From: Carpediemonas membranifera | Taxonomy: Eukaryota > Fornicata | Reading direction: 5' to 3' | DNA length: 64,000 nucleotides | Assembly: GCA_019828565.1 (NCBI GenBank) | Contig: JAHDYR010000020.1 | Location: forward strand, 124,001 to 188,000 | Part shown: positions 42,107-52,239 of the stretch, one piece after another | Layout of the letters: every line of letters begins with the position of its first letter | Position numbering within the stretch: the stretch's first letter is position 1 | The notes under the pieces: generated by a model | Database searches by the model: none | What the model saw: the letters and a program-made list of their open reading frames with translations, nothing else | Told to the model about the DNA's origin: nothing | Translations under genes and position numbers: made by a program

Positions 42107-44284
42107 CTAATAGTTAGTTGCCAGCGTTCTCCTCGAGATGCTGGTAATCGCCGTGTTACCGACAGTCTTGCTCGCCCTAGCCGGCGACGTCGCCTCCGTC
42201 TCACAAGCATCTGGGTTGACGTCACTCCGAGTGTTGGGGCTGCCGCACGTGTCTGTACCGCATACCGCAACAGCGAGGGCAAACTCGCGGGACGGGCGCA
42301 AGACAACCGCTGAATCCACCACCCCGTACGCATTGGGGCACTTCGTGGGCGGGATGACGGTGCCACTCTTCATGTACGACACGACGTTCGCCATGTCCGC
42401 CTTGGCCGTCCGCTCTCGACCGGCATCCGGGTCGAAGTCGAGACCAGCAATCGCCAGGTCTTGTAGAGTCCGCAGCATCTTGATCGAGAGGGCCATGTCG
42501 TCGTCGTTCGGCGTGTACCGCTCCTCGAACAGGAGTCGGCGCAGTCTGGCCCGCTCGGGGAACTGGGTGGGCTTCTTCCGCTCCCGCTTGCTCTCGGAGC
42601 TGCTGTCCATGGAGAAGAAGCGGAGGGCGTCTTCGGGCACAATCATGCCTGGCCAGAGCGTGTGGTCATCGACGTCATAAACTGCACATTTCAACGCCCA
42701 GGCGGCACGTTCGGCCCTCTTCTTTTCGGCGGGGTTGAAACCATCCTGGGCGGTGCTCTGGGCGATCGACCTGGGCCGGATCATGCCCGTCAGAGGGGCG
42801 GCCTCGACCGCGTCCTGCCAGCCGCCAGACGCGGACATGCCCGCGCTGAGGATGGCAGGTACGGTGTTGCTGACGCCCTTCGGGGTGGGTACAAAGAGAG
42901 CAAGGGCGTTGACCACGGTTTGCACGGCGTTCTCGTCCGCCCCAACGACGACAGTCGAGTGTCCGATCATCAGGCCGCAGACGACAGAGGCGACCACGGT
43001 CTGCCACACGGACTTGTCGGGCCCGCAGTGCTGCCAGAAGGCCATGAGCCGCGAAAGCCCGTTCCCCGGGAGTGCCAGGGCGGGGTCCAGCTGCGGGGCC
43101 CGGCGGACCGCCCTCTTGCGGCGACCCAGGTTGGGGAGGGACCAGCCCTTCTGACTCTTACGCCCGCCCCCGTCACTCGGCGTGGCGGAGGTCGACCCCG
43201 CGGTCTTGTGGGACAGAGTGGTGTGGGTGTCGGCGCACGGGTCGTCGGCCCACACTGCTGCGGCGTCAATCACTGAGCTGAACACCCGCTCGGTGCCCAT
43301 GGCGTGGCACAGTCGCCGGTCCATGTCCCGGATCATATGGAACGTCAGCGGCGGGGCCAGCTCGGCGTGAACGGCCTCAATCTCACGACGGGTCTCCTCC
43401 TCCGTGCTTCTGAACAGGTCGGTGACGTCTCTGACCTCGGACCTGGAGGTGTTGTAGAACTCGCTGTGGTGGACGAAGGCCCGGTCCCCGGACTGGCCCG
43501 TCATCTGCCGCTCCAGCATGCGTCGGTCGGTGTGGCCGTCAGAACGGGACAGGATAAACTCAGTCAGGGCCTCGTACTGCGCAAGGGCGTTCTCGACGTC
43601 CTTGATAAATTTGAGAGGCGACTGACGGCAGCAGACGTCTAGTGCCTCGTCGGGCTGGCCGGCGTCCCTCAGCGCCTTCTGTGGGATCGGTCTAGTCAGG
43701 TCTGGGGGCTCGGGGAGGGCCTTGAGCGCCTCCACGGTCTCCTGCATGACGGCGAGAGTGGCTCGAAGTCTGGGGCGGTGGTTGTTCTCGTCCGAGATGA
43801 ACTGTGCTTCCGAACCGCGACAGATGATACCGGCGAGCGCCTTGAACTTTGTGGCGAGGAAGTCGTAGTTGTGCAGCAGCTTATTCATCTCAGTGGTAAT
43901 GTAGGCGAGGGCCATGCGACGGATGTTGCCGCGGCCCTGGAAGTCGTAGATCTGGAAGTGGTAGTAGAAGACGTAGTGGCCGCTGGGAAGGGACTGCACC
44001 ATCATATAGTCCGGGTCCAGGGCGTCCTTGTACGTCTTGCCCTTGTATGGGAACTCCCGCGGCGCACCACAGTCTACGTTGATGTTGGACATGCCAAGGC
44101 ACATAGCTTGGATGTTGATCGACAGTTCGATCTCGCTGGAGGGGATCTGGAAGCTGGAGACTGAAAGCGGGCCTTGTCTCTCATCAAACGTCGTAAGCAC
44201 GATGATGTCCTCGTTATCGCGGATAGGACGATCACAGAAGTCGTCTGAGCTGTTTTTGACGGCAGGGCTTCCATCCACTGCCAT
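42107..44284 (-). CDS. Longin-DENN protein, folliculin/SMCR8-like
   Basis: A 725-residue protein. The N-terminal 150 residues match a longin domain of the folliculin/SMCR8 type: DERQGPLSVSSFQIP near the start, and YHFQIYDFQGRGNIRRMALAY, which parallels the invariant Asp-x-x-Ala-Arg-Gly motif (here DFQGRG). A helical region and a DENN-like second half follow (VVASVVCGLMIGHSTVVVGADE). Such proteins act as GTPase-activating or exchange scaffolds for Rag, Arf or Rab GTPases at lysosomes. The C terminus is low complexity. A promoter motif lies about 31 nt before the ATG. There is no intron. Confidence 0.6.
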   Translation of the reverse strand: MAVDGSPAVKNSSDDFCDRPIRDNEDIIVLTTFDERQGPLSVSSFQIPSSEIELSINIQAMCLGMSNINVDCGAPREFPYKGKTYKDALDPDYMMVQSLPSGHYVFYYHFQIYDFQGRGNIRRMALAYITTEMNKLLHNYDFLATKFKALAGIICRGSEAQFISDENNHRPRLRATLAVMQETVEALKALPEPPDLTRPIPQKALRDAGQPDEALDVCCRQSPLKFIKDVENALAQYEALTEFILSRSDGHTDRRMLERQMTGQSGDRAFVHHSEFYNTSRSEVRDVTDLFRSTEEETRREIEAVHAELAPPLTFHMIRDMDRRLCHAMGTERVFSSVIDAAAVWADDPCADTHTTLSHKTAGSTSATPSDGGGRKSQKGWSLPNLGRRKRAVRRAPQLDPALALPGNGLSRLMAFWQHCGPDKSVWQTVVASVVCGLMIGHSTVVVGADENAVQTVVNALALFVPTPKGVSNTVPAILSAGMSASGGWQDAVEAAPLTGMIRPRSIAQSTAQDGFNPAEKKRAERAAWALKCAVYDVDDHTLWPGMIVPEDALRFFSMDSSSESKRERKKPTQFPERARLRRLLFEERYTPNDDDMALSIKMLRTLQDLAIAGLDFDPDAGRERTAKADMANVVSYMKSGTVIPPTKCPNAYGVVDSAVVLRPSREFALAVAVCGTDTCGSPNTRSDVNPDACETEATSPARASKTVGNTAITSISRRTLATNY

Positions 44285-44314
44285 CGGGTGTTCGTCTTTA
44301 GTCGACTTCGAGCT

Positions 44315-44325
44315 CTAAACTGCAC
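44315..44325 (-). promoter_or_regulatory. Putative promoter motif, folliculin-like gene
   Basis: In gene orientation it reads GTGCAGTTTAG, about 31 nt before the ATG at 44284. Confidence 0.45.
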
Positions 44326-44529
44326 CAATCAGGGAGAATGCAAGGTGCACCCGGGCGCCTACGGAGACTGTTGGTGCCACTCTAACATCCTTTTAGTCAT
44401 CGCCCAACCGAAGTTTGGCCCAATCCCGTGGGTGACAGGTTTATTACACACTGGACCCCAGAGTCTGCGGCGTCCGACCAGCCTCAGTCTGAATAGTTCT
44501 ACTCGTACATCTACCCAACTCGATCCTAA

Positions 44530-45645
44530 TCAATCAAATCTGATCGGAGCCACCATCCCGCTGCCGAGGAGGCCGTGTGATGACAGATAACTGTCGAACG
44601 CCCGGGCCAGCAGGCTACAGAACTCAGCAGTGCCGCTACCCTGCCGAACGTCGCCAAAGATAGCGAGCACAAGGCTCTCACTCATCGGCGGCTGGACGAA
44701 ACCGGGCTGCCGCAGAATGTCGGCGAGGGACTGCAGGGCGGCGCTCGAAAGGAGGCCCGTCGAGTGCAGCGCGACGTTGGCACAGAATGAGATGAATTCG
44801 CTCATGTAGTTGGGGATCCGTCCGAGGGCCCCGCACATGGCCCCCTCGACGGCGGCCCGGATGATGATCGCAGTCGCGGCGTCAGGGAGTGTGCCAGTCT
44901 GGTACGACCGGAGGATGAGGAACACATCCCCGTAAATTGCCACTAAATCCTCAATTTCCCCGCTGGCGAGGCTGTCTCCAAGAGACAGGATGGCGTCAGA
45001 CACTGCCCCGGCGACCACGTTGATCAGCGTCGCTCTCTCGGGACCCTCCTCGGCGGACGGGATGACCGACAGGATTGCCCGGAGGAGGCCGATGTGGGGC
45101 TCGCCGACAGTGCGGACGGTCGCGACGGAGACGAGGATGTCCTTGGATGACACGGCAGTCACCAGCAAAGGGAGGAACGTGCCGCGGTGCTTGAGCTGGT
45201 TGCGTAAGACGAGCGTGAGATTCGACAACAGGATTTCGATTTGTTGGTGATATAGAGTAGAGTCGGGTGGGAGCAACAGGGCCAGGCGGGAAAGAAGGCC
45301 TGCACTGTATGCTGTGATGAATGTGTCCCGGCGACTGAGGAGGCTAGTGGCGTCGTTGACCATCCGCTCGATGTCAAACGCCTGGAGTGAAGAAAGATAC
45401 GGAAGGTCGCAGCATCCCGCGATGAAGAGGGCGCGGACAAGAAGAGATTGGGAAGAAATGCGACCAGAGTTGAATGCTGTGGCAACATAATCAGCGATAC
45501 GGCTAACATCAGTGATCTTTTCCTCTTCGAGTCTGTTTTGCATGAAACGGATTGTTTTCAGGCAGCGTACAGAGCTAGGCTCCCTCTCAATACCTGCAAG
45601 GAACGATGATATGTCCTTATATAGCCTTTGCTGCTCCTCTGCCAT
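44530..45645 (-). CDS. Helical-repeat protein of unknown function
   Basis: A 371-residue, almost entirely alpha-helical protein with hydrophobic helix pairs throughout (LLVRALFIAGCCDLPYLSSL, AYSAGLLSRLALLLPPDS, ALINVVAGAVSD-type segments). This suggests an ARM/HEAT-like solenoid, perhaps an adaptor or vesicle-coat accessory. There is no catalytic motif or transmembrane prediction. The ATG is at 45643-45645. Just upstream are a promoter-like motif and, 104 nt away, the left end of the family 2 Fanzor element. Confidence 0.6.
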   Translation of the reverse strand: MAEEQQRLYKDISSFLAGIEREPSSVRCLKTIRFMQNRLEEEKITDVSRIADYVATAFNSGRISSQSLLVRALFIAGCCDLPYLSSLQAFDIERMVNDATSLLSRRDTFITAYSAGLLSRLALLLPPDSTLYHQQIEILLSNLTLVLRNQLKHRGTFLPLLVTAVSSKDILVSVATVRTVGEPHIGLLRAILSVIPSAEEGPERATLINVVAGAVSDAILSLGDSLASGEIEDLVAIYGDVFLILRSYQTGTLPDAATAIIIRAAVEGAMCGALGRIPNYMSEFISFCANVALHSTGLLSSAALQSLADILRQPGFVQPPMSESLVLAIFGDVRQGSGTAEFCSLLARAFDSYLSSHGLLGSGMVAPIRFD

Positions 45646-45673
45646 GATTTAGTCAGGCCGAAATTTCTTCAAA

Positions 45674-45685
45674 GTGCAGTTTAAG
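45674..45685. promoter_or_regulatory. Putative promoter motif, helical-repeat gene
   Basis: GTGCAGTTTAAG on the plus strand, 29 nt upstream of the ATG at 45645, in reverse orientation relative to the gene. Confidence 0.4.
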
Positions 45686-45748
45686 GACAGGTGGGTGTGG
45701 TATTTAGAGGTTTATGTGGAGGATTCATGTAAAGGTGACTTAAGCTGC

Positions 45749-45782
45749 TTTAGACTCAACAATTCTAATCCTGCGCAGCACA
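45749..45782 (+). repeat. Family 2 left direct repeat
   Basis: Reads TTTAGACTCAAC onward and ends CCTGCGCAGCACA. It matches 47574-47607 and, inverted, 28991-29024. Confidence 0.8.
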
Positions 45783-46285
45783 CTACCTCCACTCACCCAC
45801 TTCAGCCCTCGTCTGTACAATCGGGCTTTCGTGCTTTCAGTCGTCGGTCTGCACGAAAAGATGCGTCGTCCATCGTCTGTGTCGAATGCTGCTGTCTTCT
45901 TTCGCGTCTGTGCTCGTCTGTTACGCGCTCATCTGTCGTCCATTGCCGGCGTCTGAAGCTCATGACGTCGTCGTCTTCGTCGTCTTCGTCTGTTGTGAGA
46001 GACACTAGTGGTGGAAAGCGGTTGTAGCTAGTAGTAAAGACGCTTTGTGCTGTATGATGCTGGTTTCTTGTGTTTTGAGGGATGCTGCTAGCTGATGAAC
46101 CCTGAAAAGAAATGATCGATGCAGGCAGCTCAATAGACTCCAATACCTTCCAAGATATACACGGTGAAGGCTTCCGTTAACAAGGCCATTGGCGAGATTA
46201 ACGGCGGAGGCGATAACAACGCGCCGCGGCGAGGAAATCTTGAACCCGGCATGCGTTCTTTCACGCAGGCTAAGTACACATTCAC

Positions 46286-47593
46286 TTGCCTGCTTGCGTG
46301 CGTCTCTGCATCTGCGCACGCGTTGACCCACCGAGGACGGTCAACCTGTTCGACCAGGAGGTCCTCAAGCAGATCGTCAGCATTGCTCAGCAAAAGGTGT
46401 CGAAGGCAAAGGCAGCGGATCGGTGCAGGTGGATTGGCGACCTGGAGATGTGGAGGGACCCTGACATAACCCCACTCGTCCGGGACTTCAGGGAAGTCTA
46501 CGTTGGAATTGCAGCGCCATTTCAGAGCTGGTTGGGCGAGTACTCCACAGCCACCCGGGTCTGGCTCTCGCGCGCGTCACCCGGGTACCTGACCCGTCTT
46601 CGTGCTGGATTAGAACGGGTGCGTCCGCTCCTCCATGATCGGCCGGGTGTTCGACAGGATTTTCTCGACACCCAAGGCGAGCTCGACACTGAGGTTGCCG
46701 CCATAGCCGCCGATCATGGCATGCATCATCGTCAAATGCATGCATCGCCCGAGGGGCAACGGGTGGGTCGCACTGGTACCGTGGCCGAGGCCCTTGTCGG
46801 CGTGCTGTCGTGCGTCACGCGCATGAGTGCTGCAGTGACCAAGCTGGTCACACTCACTCGTGCCGTGAACCTCGAGCTCAGTCAGGCCCTGCCAGAGCCG
46901 AAGCTCGTTCCGTTCGTGCCGATGGCGCCGGTCAGGCCTGGGTTCATGACCATCGAGCGCGGAGTAACAGCGCTCACCCCAGCGATGAAGAGGCGCCTCC
47001 GTGTCTATCGGGATTGGTCAGCGAAGAGTAACTTGACCGACGAGCAGGTTGATAGATACGAGCGTGATCACGGCGACATCACCAAGCTCCGCAGAGTGCT
47101 CTCTGTGAAGACTGACGGGGTCTCTGCTGCTGTGACGGTTTGGGTGGGTCGCGAGAAATACCGTGGCGGTCGGGTGGCTGACCGGCCCACGTACAAAGGT
47201 AGCAGCAACAAGCGGGCTCGGCTCGGTCAGGATGACGCCGAGGCTACTCCTGCCCCGGACATTCAAGCTCTCATGGGCTTCGACCCTGGTGCTCGGTCGC
47301 TGGGCGGCTACACGATCCGCCGCCCAGACGGGCAGAGTGTATCTGGCGTACTCGCTAAGTGTGGCTACACTGCCACCCCCTCTTTCCGCGTGAATATGAG
47401 CGCAGCATCGTTCAAAACGACAAGTCTAGAGGCTCTCAAACAGTCGATTAGGTTTGTCCATGAGAACATCGTTCAGATCATCAACGAGGGGACGAGAAAA
47501 GTGTTTCCGCCGTGCGACTTTTGCCAATCACCGTCTGCGCCTGAAGCACTTCGCCCGGGCTGGACGTCATTGTTTTGGACTCAACAATTCTAA
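46286..47593 (+). pseudogene. Fanzor nuclease, N-terminal part up to RuvC-I
   Basis: A 435-codon frame. About 270 residues of helical N-terminal sequence lead to VLSVKTDGVSAAVTVWV (TDG at 276-278), a motif common before RuvC-I in Fanzor proteins, and then to GFDPGARSLGGYTI (331-344), the RuvC-I strand with its catalytic Asp. Near codon 410 the sequence slips one frame: nucleotides 47533-47562 read in another frame give RLRLKHFARAG, the exact region at which family 1 begins. The element then ends. The RuvC-II, zinc ribbon and RuvC-III parts are therefore missing. The true start may lie upstream in another frame (about 46164), since coding-like sequence continues there. Confidence 0.6.
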
Positions 47594-47607
47594 TCCTGCG
47601 CAGCACA
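47574..47607 (+). repeat. Family 2 right direct repeat
   Basis: Reads TTTGGACTCAAC onward and ends CCTGCGCAGCACA, one base different from the left copy. Confidence 0.8.
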
Positions 47608-47609
47608 GT

Positions 47610-47660
47610 TGTCGCCACAATGGACTGATGTGAACAGGGTGCAGTTTATCTCACACTACA
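47610..47660 (-). repeat. 3' LTR, 51 bp
   Basis: Identical to 52240-52290. It starts TG, ends CA, and is preceded by a polypurine tract in coding orientation. Confidence 0.88.
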
Positions 47661-47676
47661 TTCCCCTCCAGAGGAA

Positions 47677-50600
47677 CTAGTCCAGTCTGTTGGCACGTCT
47701 GTGACCGGACTGAGGCTTGGCCTCGAAAGCCTTGATCGCACGGTCAAGGTCAGGGTGAGATGAACGATAGTGGGTGAGAGCGGAGAGCGTCTTGATCTCA
47801 GTGTAACGCCGCTCGCTGTCTTCATCTGATTCATGCCCAAGCCAGTGAACAGTCAGAACTGGCTCGAGAGTGTCGGCTTCAAGACGCCAACCAACGATAG
47901 AGTCTACGACACCCCAGACAGTGTCGGACATGAACGCAACCTTGGCCTCTCCAACAGAGGGCTTACGAGGGAGCTTTGCGAGTCTGTTCGCATGACGCTT
48001 GATGATGACCTTGGTCACAGGATTCATCAGGCTGTAGGTATCAGGACCGTCAGCGGCTCCTGTCACCAGATAAGGTCCGCGCAAGTGGAACTCAAGACGA
48101 GGTACAGGCTGGTCACGCTTAACCAGGACCCAATCGCCGATATTGAGCTGCTTCGAACCGAATCGAGGGAAATGCTCATCCTTCCACCTCCTCCGGTGAA
48201 GCTGAGCTGCCTGTAGCTTGGCAATAACGCTCTTAGCGCGCTCCTGCGTCTCGGCAGTGATATGCGATCTGTCAGGAGTGATAGGTTCGCCGTTCTTAAC
48301 AGCGTGATGGACAAGTGCAGCCGAAAGAGCAACCTCTCTAGGCGTAGCGCCTCCCAGTGACACACTGGGGGTAGCATTGATGTTAATCTCCGCTTGGGAC
48401 ATAGCATTGCGCCATTGGTGGCGCGGACAATCAGATAACGTTCCAATAGCGACCCTAAGGTGCTTGTTGGCCTCCCGGTTAAATCTCTCAACGAGGCCAT
48501 TTGCCTCGTGCCTTTCAGGCGTAGTTACGCGATGGTAAATGCCGAAGGTAGCGCAGAAGGTCTTAAAGTCATGGTTGCAAAACTGAGTACCACTGTCAGT
48601 TACAATCTGGTCGGGGCACGCCCAACGCGCGATGATGATCGACCGGATTGCCATAATAGTCTCGCGAGCCTCAGTGCTCTTAAGAGGGATAAGGTGGGTG
48701 AGGTGGGAACCTCCGTCAACGCATGTCATGATATACCGGTAGCCCGAGTCCTCAGGAGTTATAGGTCCGATAGTATCCACGTGGAGCGTGGCCAACGGCC
48801 TGTCAGCTGGCAGCTGGCGCTCGATGTACATGACATTTGGTTGAGCACGGTGTGAGCGCTGACATGTCACACACCGTTCTACATAAGACTCCACGTCCTT
48901 TCGAGCCCCAGTCCAACTGAGTCCGGCAACCTCCAAGAGGTGTAGGGTGGTGTCTACTCCGGCATGATGCCTGCTGTGCACAGACTGGAAGCGAGATTGC
49001 TTGATGTCGTCAGTCAGAACAGCGTTCTCCCCAATATACATGATGGGAAGCCTTGACAGGCTGTCAGCAGCCGTGTTGTCGCGCCCAGGGATATGCACGA
49101 CTTCATAGATGGGGAAGCGGGCCATCTCTAAGGCCCAACGAGTGACCTTGGGCGTCGAGGATGCAACCATCGACACAAGGCATGAGTTGTCAGTGTGGAG
49201 TGATATGGGCGTACCAATAAGCATAGGACGGAAGCGCTCCAGAGCAGCGAACACAGCCCACTGCTCTTTCTCGACAGTCTTCCAGACACACTGCTGTTTG
49301 TCAAAGCGGCGTGAAAAGAATGCCAAAGGGTGGCCATCCTGCACCAGGACGGCACCAACGCCCACGTTGCTCGCGTCAGTATAGAGATCGAGTGGCTTGT
49401 TGGGATTGAAATGATAGAGTGTGACCGCCTCACTTGCAGCCTCTCTCAAACACTCAAGGGAGTGGCGTCTCTGCTCAACTGAAATCGTCTCCCCGGCCTT
49501 AAACCTCTCGAGAGGGTCTGCCTTTCCGATGTAGTCCGGTATAAATCTTCTGATAAAGCCAAAAACCCCGAGCACATGTTGTGCTTCGGACTTGTTCAGA
49601 GGGACACGGATATTAGTCAATGAGTCGAGTCTGGATGGGTGGATCGAGACCCCCGTTCCAGACACAACCGAACCCAGATAATCAATTTGGGTTAAGCCAA
49701 TGTGAGACTTGGGCCCCGACAGCCGGATTCGATGATCACAGCAGACGTCAAACAGCTCCTCAACCACAGAAAGGAGGTCTGCAGCCGAGCCTGCGTAGCA
49801 GAGTACGTCATCAACAAAGATCAGGCACTTAAGCTTGTACTTGCGACGCAGACCATCAAGTCTGGACTGAAAGATCATAGGCCCATTCATGAGGCCAAAG
49901 GGCAGACGACGGAAGACATATCTCTCGCCACGATGTTCAAAGCCTGTCGCCATAGAGGCCTGCTCGGTCAGATTGAGCTGATGGAAACCCGAGCGGAGGT
50001 CGAAGCAGGCAAACACCTCGGAGCCTCGACATGCCTCGTAAAGCTCTTCCACAGTTGGCATAGGATGTTCCTCGACCTCAGTAGCCGCGTTAACATGGCG
50101 GTAGTCGAGAATGGGTCTGAACGGTGGGTTCGCGGAGGGCTTACCAACCATAAACACGGGGGAGAGCCATTTCAGGTCAGCAGTTGTGCTCTCGATGGTC
50201 CCGTTATCAAGCATAGACTCAATAAAGGTATCCATGGCCTCGAGGTGGGCCTTGTTCCGGATAGGTCTCATGATCTGGGAGGGGACGATGCCATCCTTCC
50301 AGATAATGTCAAACTCTGCCAAATCAGCTCCCGATGGGTGCAACGGACCAAAGAGCTCACTATGCTTCTCGCACAGTGCATGGAACTTAGGTGCAAGATC
50401 ACCGAGGTTCGAATCATGGATAGTAGGAAGAGTGTAGCCGCCGACATATAGGTTAGCTAACTCAACAAAGTCGTTGACCGGATCTGTCGAAGGAGTCTTA
50501 TCCTCCTCCGGCTCTGGCTTATTAACGCCAAAGGACAGTCCTACTGCACGCATGGCAGTCTTACCCAGGATGAGTGCCGTGGGTAGGTCAGGGATAATAA

Positions 50601-52215
50601 CAGCATCAAGCTGTCGGCCACGCACCGGGAAACAACCGGGCATGGAGACAATAGGGCTCAGCGTCGTAGTACCAACATAGCAGCCACACTGGCCATTCCA
50701 GCTGTTGACGTGGCCCTCGGCCGGTGTAACTGTTAGACCCAGGCGTTCAGCCGCCTCAGGCCTCATCATAACGGCAAACTGCTTGGCACAAGAGTCGGCC
50801 TCTGCAACAACCACAGGACCGCCGTGACGTGTGCTAACCTCGACGAGGAAGTCATCGTAGGTTTCAGGCAGCTCAGTCATCATGGGTTCAACATAGATAC
50901 CCGAGTGCTCAGCCTTCGGGATAAAACCATTGTAAGAGTTCTTGTTGCGTGTCGAGCGCCCTTCAGTCTTGACTCGGTCAGCGATGGACTCCAGAGTCAC
51001 ATTGTGCGCCTTCATAGCAGCTAAAGCAGTCTTACAAGGCTGCTTGTCGAGATCCTGAGCTCTCCGGACATGGTTCATGAGCTTGGGGATGGTAAGGACC
51101 TTAGTAATGTCGGCTTGCTGCTTTGCATTCGCAGCCTGTAGGACGTGGCAGTCACTGCTACCGTGGTCGTCGACGAGGTGGAAGCAACAGAATTTCCCAC
51201 CGGAGTTCTTCGGGCCTGCGGTCATCGCCCTCGGAGCGATGTCTCCCTTAACAGTACGGGAGAAGGGCTTGGACTGAGTGGAGATGGGGGTCACAGCCTC
51301 CATGACTCCATCAACTCTACGTAGAAAGTCGCGAAGCTCAGTGGACTTCTTGAGAGCCTCGCTAATCAAGGTGTCAACAGTCACAGTATGATCGAGTATG
51401 CGCCGAGAGTACCCCGTGCCAAAGAGGTAGTTGAGGGTGACGTCATTCGGGGCACGCACTCCTTCGATGAGGAGCCTCTTAATCTCACTTCTTAGACCAT
51501 GGTCATCGGAGCACTGAAGCGAATCCAGGGTCTGGCGGAAGGCCAATAGGAATGTGATGGTGGACTCGAGCGATTCGAGCCTTGTTCCGTGATTGACCTG
51601 CGACACAGCCGCCAAGATAGCTAGAGCATCAGAATCCGTCATCTTAAGTTCCTGACGCAAGTAGTCAAGGTAATTGTCGGCCTGCTTACCGAGGGCTTCG
51701 GTCTTGGATAGGGCCGTCTCCTTAGGGAGAGCGAGCGAGTGCTCTATGGTCTCCTCCATCGTCGTCAAATAGTTAGCTCTTGCCTTCGAGAGCTTGTCTT
51801 CACGCTTAGCCTTAGCATCAGGCGTCTCCTCATCGGGAACAATCTGAAGAGTAGTAATATACTCCTTAAGCATGGTTACTGTTCGAGAGAGCTTCGTGAA
51901 ACGGTCAGATGAACCGTTATACATCTTCGATGAGAGGTATGGCTCTATCTCTTGGGCCAAATACGACACGAGTTCAGTAGCAGAGGTGAACTTTCGTGTT
52001 GATGAAGAGTAGGAATTGGGCAGAACCTTCAGCTCCGCCGTGGGGTCATGAATGGTGGCTAAGAAAGCCAATGCGGGTGCGTTCGATAGAACCTTCCCAA
52101 GTGTCAGCACGTTCTTGTTATCACTGAGATTGTGATTTTTCAGTAGGAGGATCCAGTGATTCCATGCAGCATAATCCCGTTTGTTAGGGGGATCCTTCAA
52201 AGCTGATATGTCCAT
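47677..52215 (-). CDS. Gag-Pol polyprotein of the LTR retrotransposon
   Basis: A single frame of about 1512 residues. In order it has a helical Gag-like part (1-330), a zinc knuckle-like CCFHLVDDHGSSDC (about 342), a retropepsin-like domain whose active site reads EADSCAK where DTGA or DSGA is usual, and LILGKTAM later. Then come reverse transcriptase with LIFVDDV for the catalytic YxDD, RNase H with YTDASNVGVG, integrase with an HHCC zinc finger (RHHAGVD...CVTCQRSH) and DDE residues in HVDTIG, VTDSGTQF and GLVERFN, and a C-terminal chromodomain-like segment (VVDSIVGWRLEADTLEPVL). The frame is uninterrupted. The ATG at 52213-52215 is the first; the frame extends into the LTR as far as a GTG. 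Confidence 0.88.
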   Translation of the reverse strand: MDISALKDPPNKRDYAAWNHWILLLKNHNLSDNKNVLTLGKVLSNAPALAFLATIHDPTAELKVLPNSYSSSTRKFTSATELVSYLAQEIEPYLSSKMYNGSSDRFTKLSRTVTMLKEYITTLQIVPDEETPDAKAKREDKLSKARANYLTTMEETIEHSLALPKETALSKTEALGKQADNYLDYLRQELKMTDSDALAILAAVSQVNHGTRLESLESTITFLLAFRQTLDSLQCSDDHGLRSEIKRLLIEGVRAPNDVTLNYLFGTGYSRRILDHTVTVDTLISEALKKSTELRDFLRRVDGVMEAVTPISTQSKPFSRTVKGDIAPRAMTAGPKNSGGKFCCFHLVDDHGSSDCHVLQAANAKQQADITKVLTIPKLMNHVRRAQDLDKQPCKTALAAMKAHNVTLESIADRVKTEGRSTRNKNSYNGFIPKAEHSGIYVEPMMTELPETYDDFLVEVSTRHGGPVVVAEADSCAKQFAVMMRPEAAERLGLTVTPAEGHVNSWNGQCGCYVGTTTLSPIVSMPGCFPVRGRQLDAVIIPDLPTALILGKTAMRAVGLSFGVNKPEPEEDKTPSTDPVNDFVELANLYVGGYTLPTIHDSNLGDLAPKFHALCEKHSELFGPLHPSGADLAEFDIIWKDGIVPSQIMRPIRNKAHLEAMDTFIESMLDNGTIESTTADLKWLSPVFMVGKPSANPPFRPILDYRHVNAATEVEEHPMPTVEELYEACRGSEVFACFDLRSGFHQLNLTEQASMATGFEHRGERYVFRRLPFGLMNGPMIFQSRLDGLRRKYKLKCLIFVDDVLCYAGSAADLLSVVEELFDVCCDHRIRLSGPKSHIGLTQIDYLGSVVSGTGVSIHPSRLDSLTNIRVPLNKSEAQHVLGVFGFIRRFIPDYIGKADPLERFKAGETISVEQRRHSLECLREAASEAVTLYHFNPNKPLDLYTDASNVGVGAVLVQDGHPLAFFSRRFDKQQCVWKTVEKEQWAVFAALERFRPMLIGTPISLHTDNSCLVSMVASSTPKVTRWALEMARFPIYEVVHIPGRDNTAADSLSRLPIMYIGENAVLTDDIKQSRFQSVHSRHHAGVDTTLHLLEVAGLSWTGARKDVESYVERCVTCQRSHRAQPNVMYIERQLPADRPLATLHVDTIGPITPEDSGYRYIMTCVDGGSHLTHLIPLKSTEARETIMAIRSIIIARWACPDQIVTDSGTQFCNHDFKTFCATFGIYHRVTTPERHEANGLVERFNREANKHLRVAIGTLSDCPRHQWRNAMSQAEININATPSVSLGGATPREVALSAALVHHAVKNGEPITPDRSHITAETQERAKSVIAKLQAAQLHRRRWKDEHFPRFGSKQLNIGDWVLVKRDQPVPRLEFHLRGPYLVTGAADGPDTYSLMNPVTKVIIKRHANRLAKLPRKPSVGEAKVAFMSDTVWGVVDSIVGWRLEADTLEPVLTVHWLGHESDEDSERRYTEIKTLSALTHYRSSHPDLDRAIKAFEAKPQSGHRRANRLD

Positions 52216-52239
52216 GTTCTTAATAGCAGTAGAAGCTTC

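Larger units (their letters stand above)
45749..47607 (+). mobile_element. Family 2 Fanzor element (N-terminal half), 1.86 kb
   Basis: It is bounded by 34-bp direct repeats at 45749-45782 and 47574-47607 that differ at one base and read TTT(A/G)GACTCAACAATTC then TAATCCTGCGCAGCACA. The inner part CTGCGCA(A/G)CA is shared with family 1 ends. It contains one large plus-strand frame (46286-47593), a candidate leader of about 500 bp including CGTCTTCGTCG repeats, and no transposase. The right end was later hit by the LTR retrotransposon. No target-site duplication could be identified. Confidence 0.75.

Noticed and set aside
42672-42684. Exact promoter motif TAAACTGCAC inside the folliculin-like gene
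   Set aside because: It is within an uninterrupted coding region and encodes normal residues; most likely chance.
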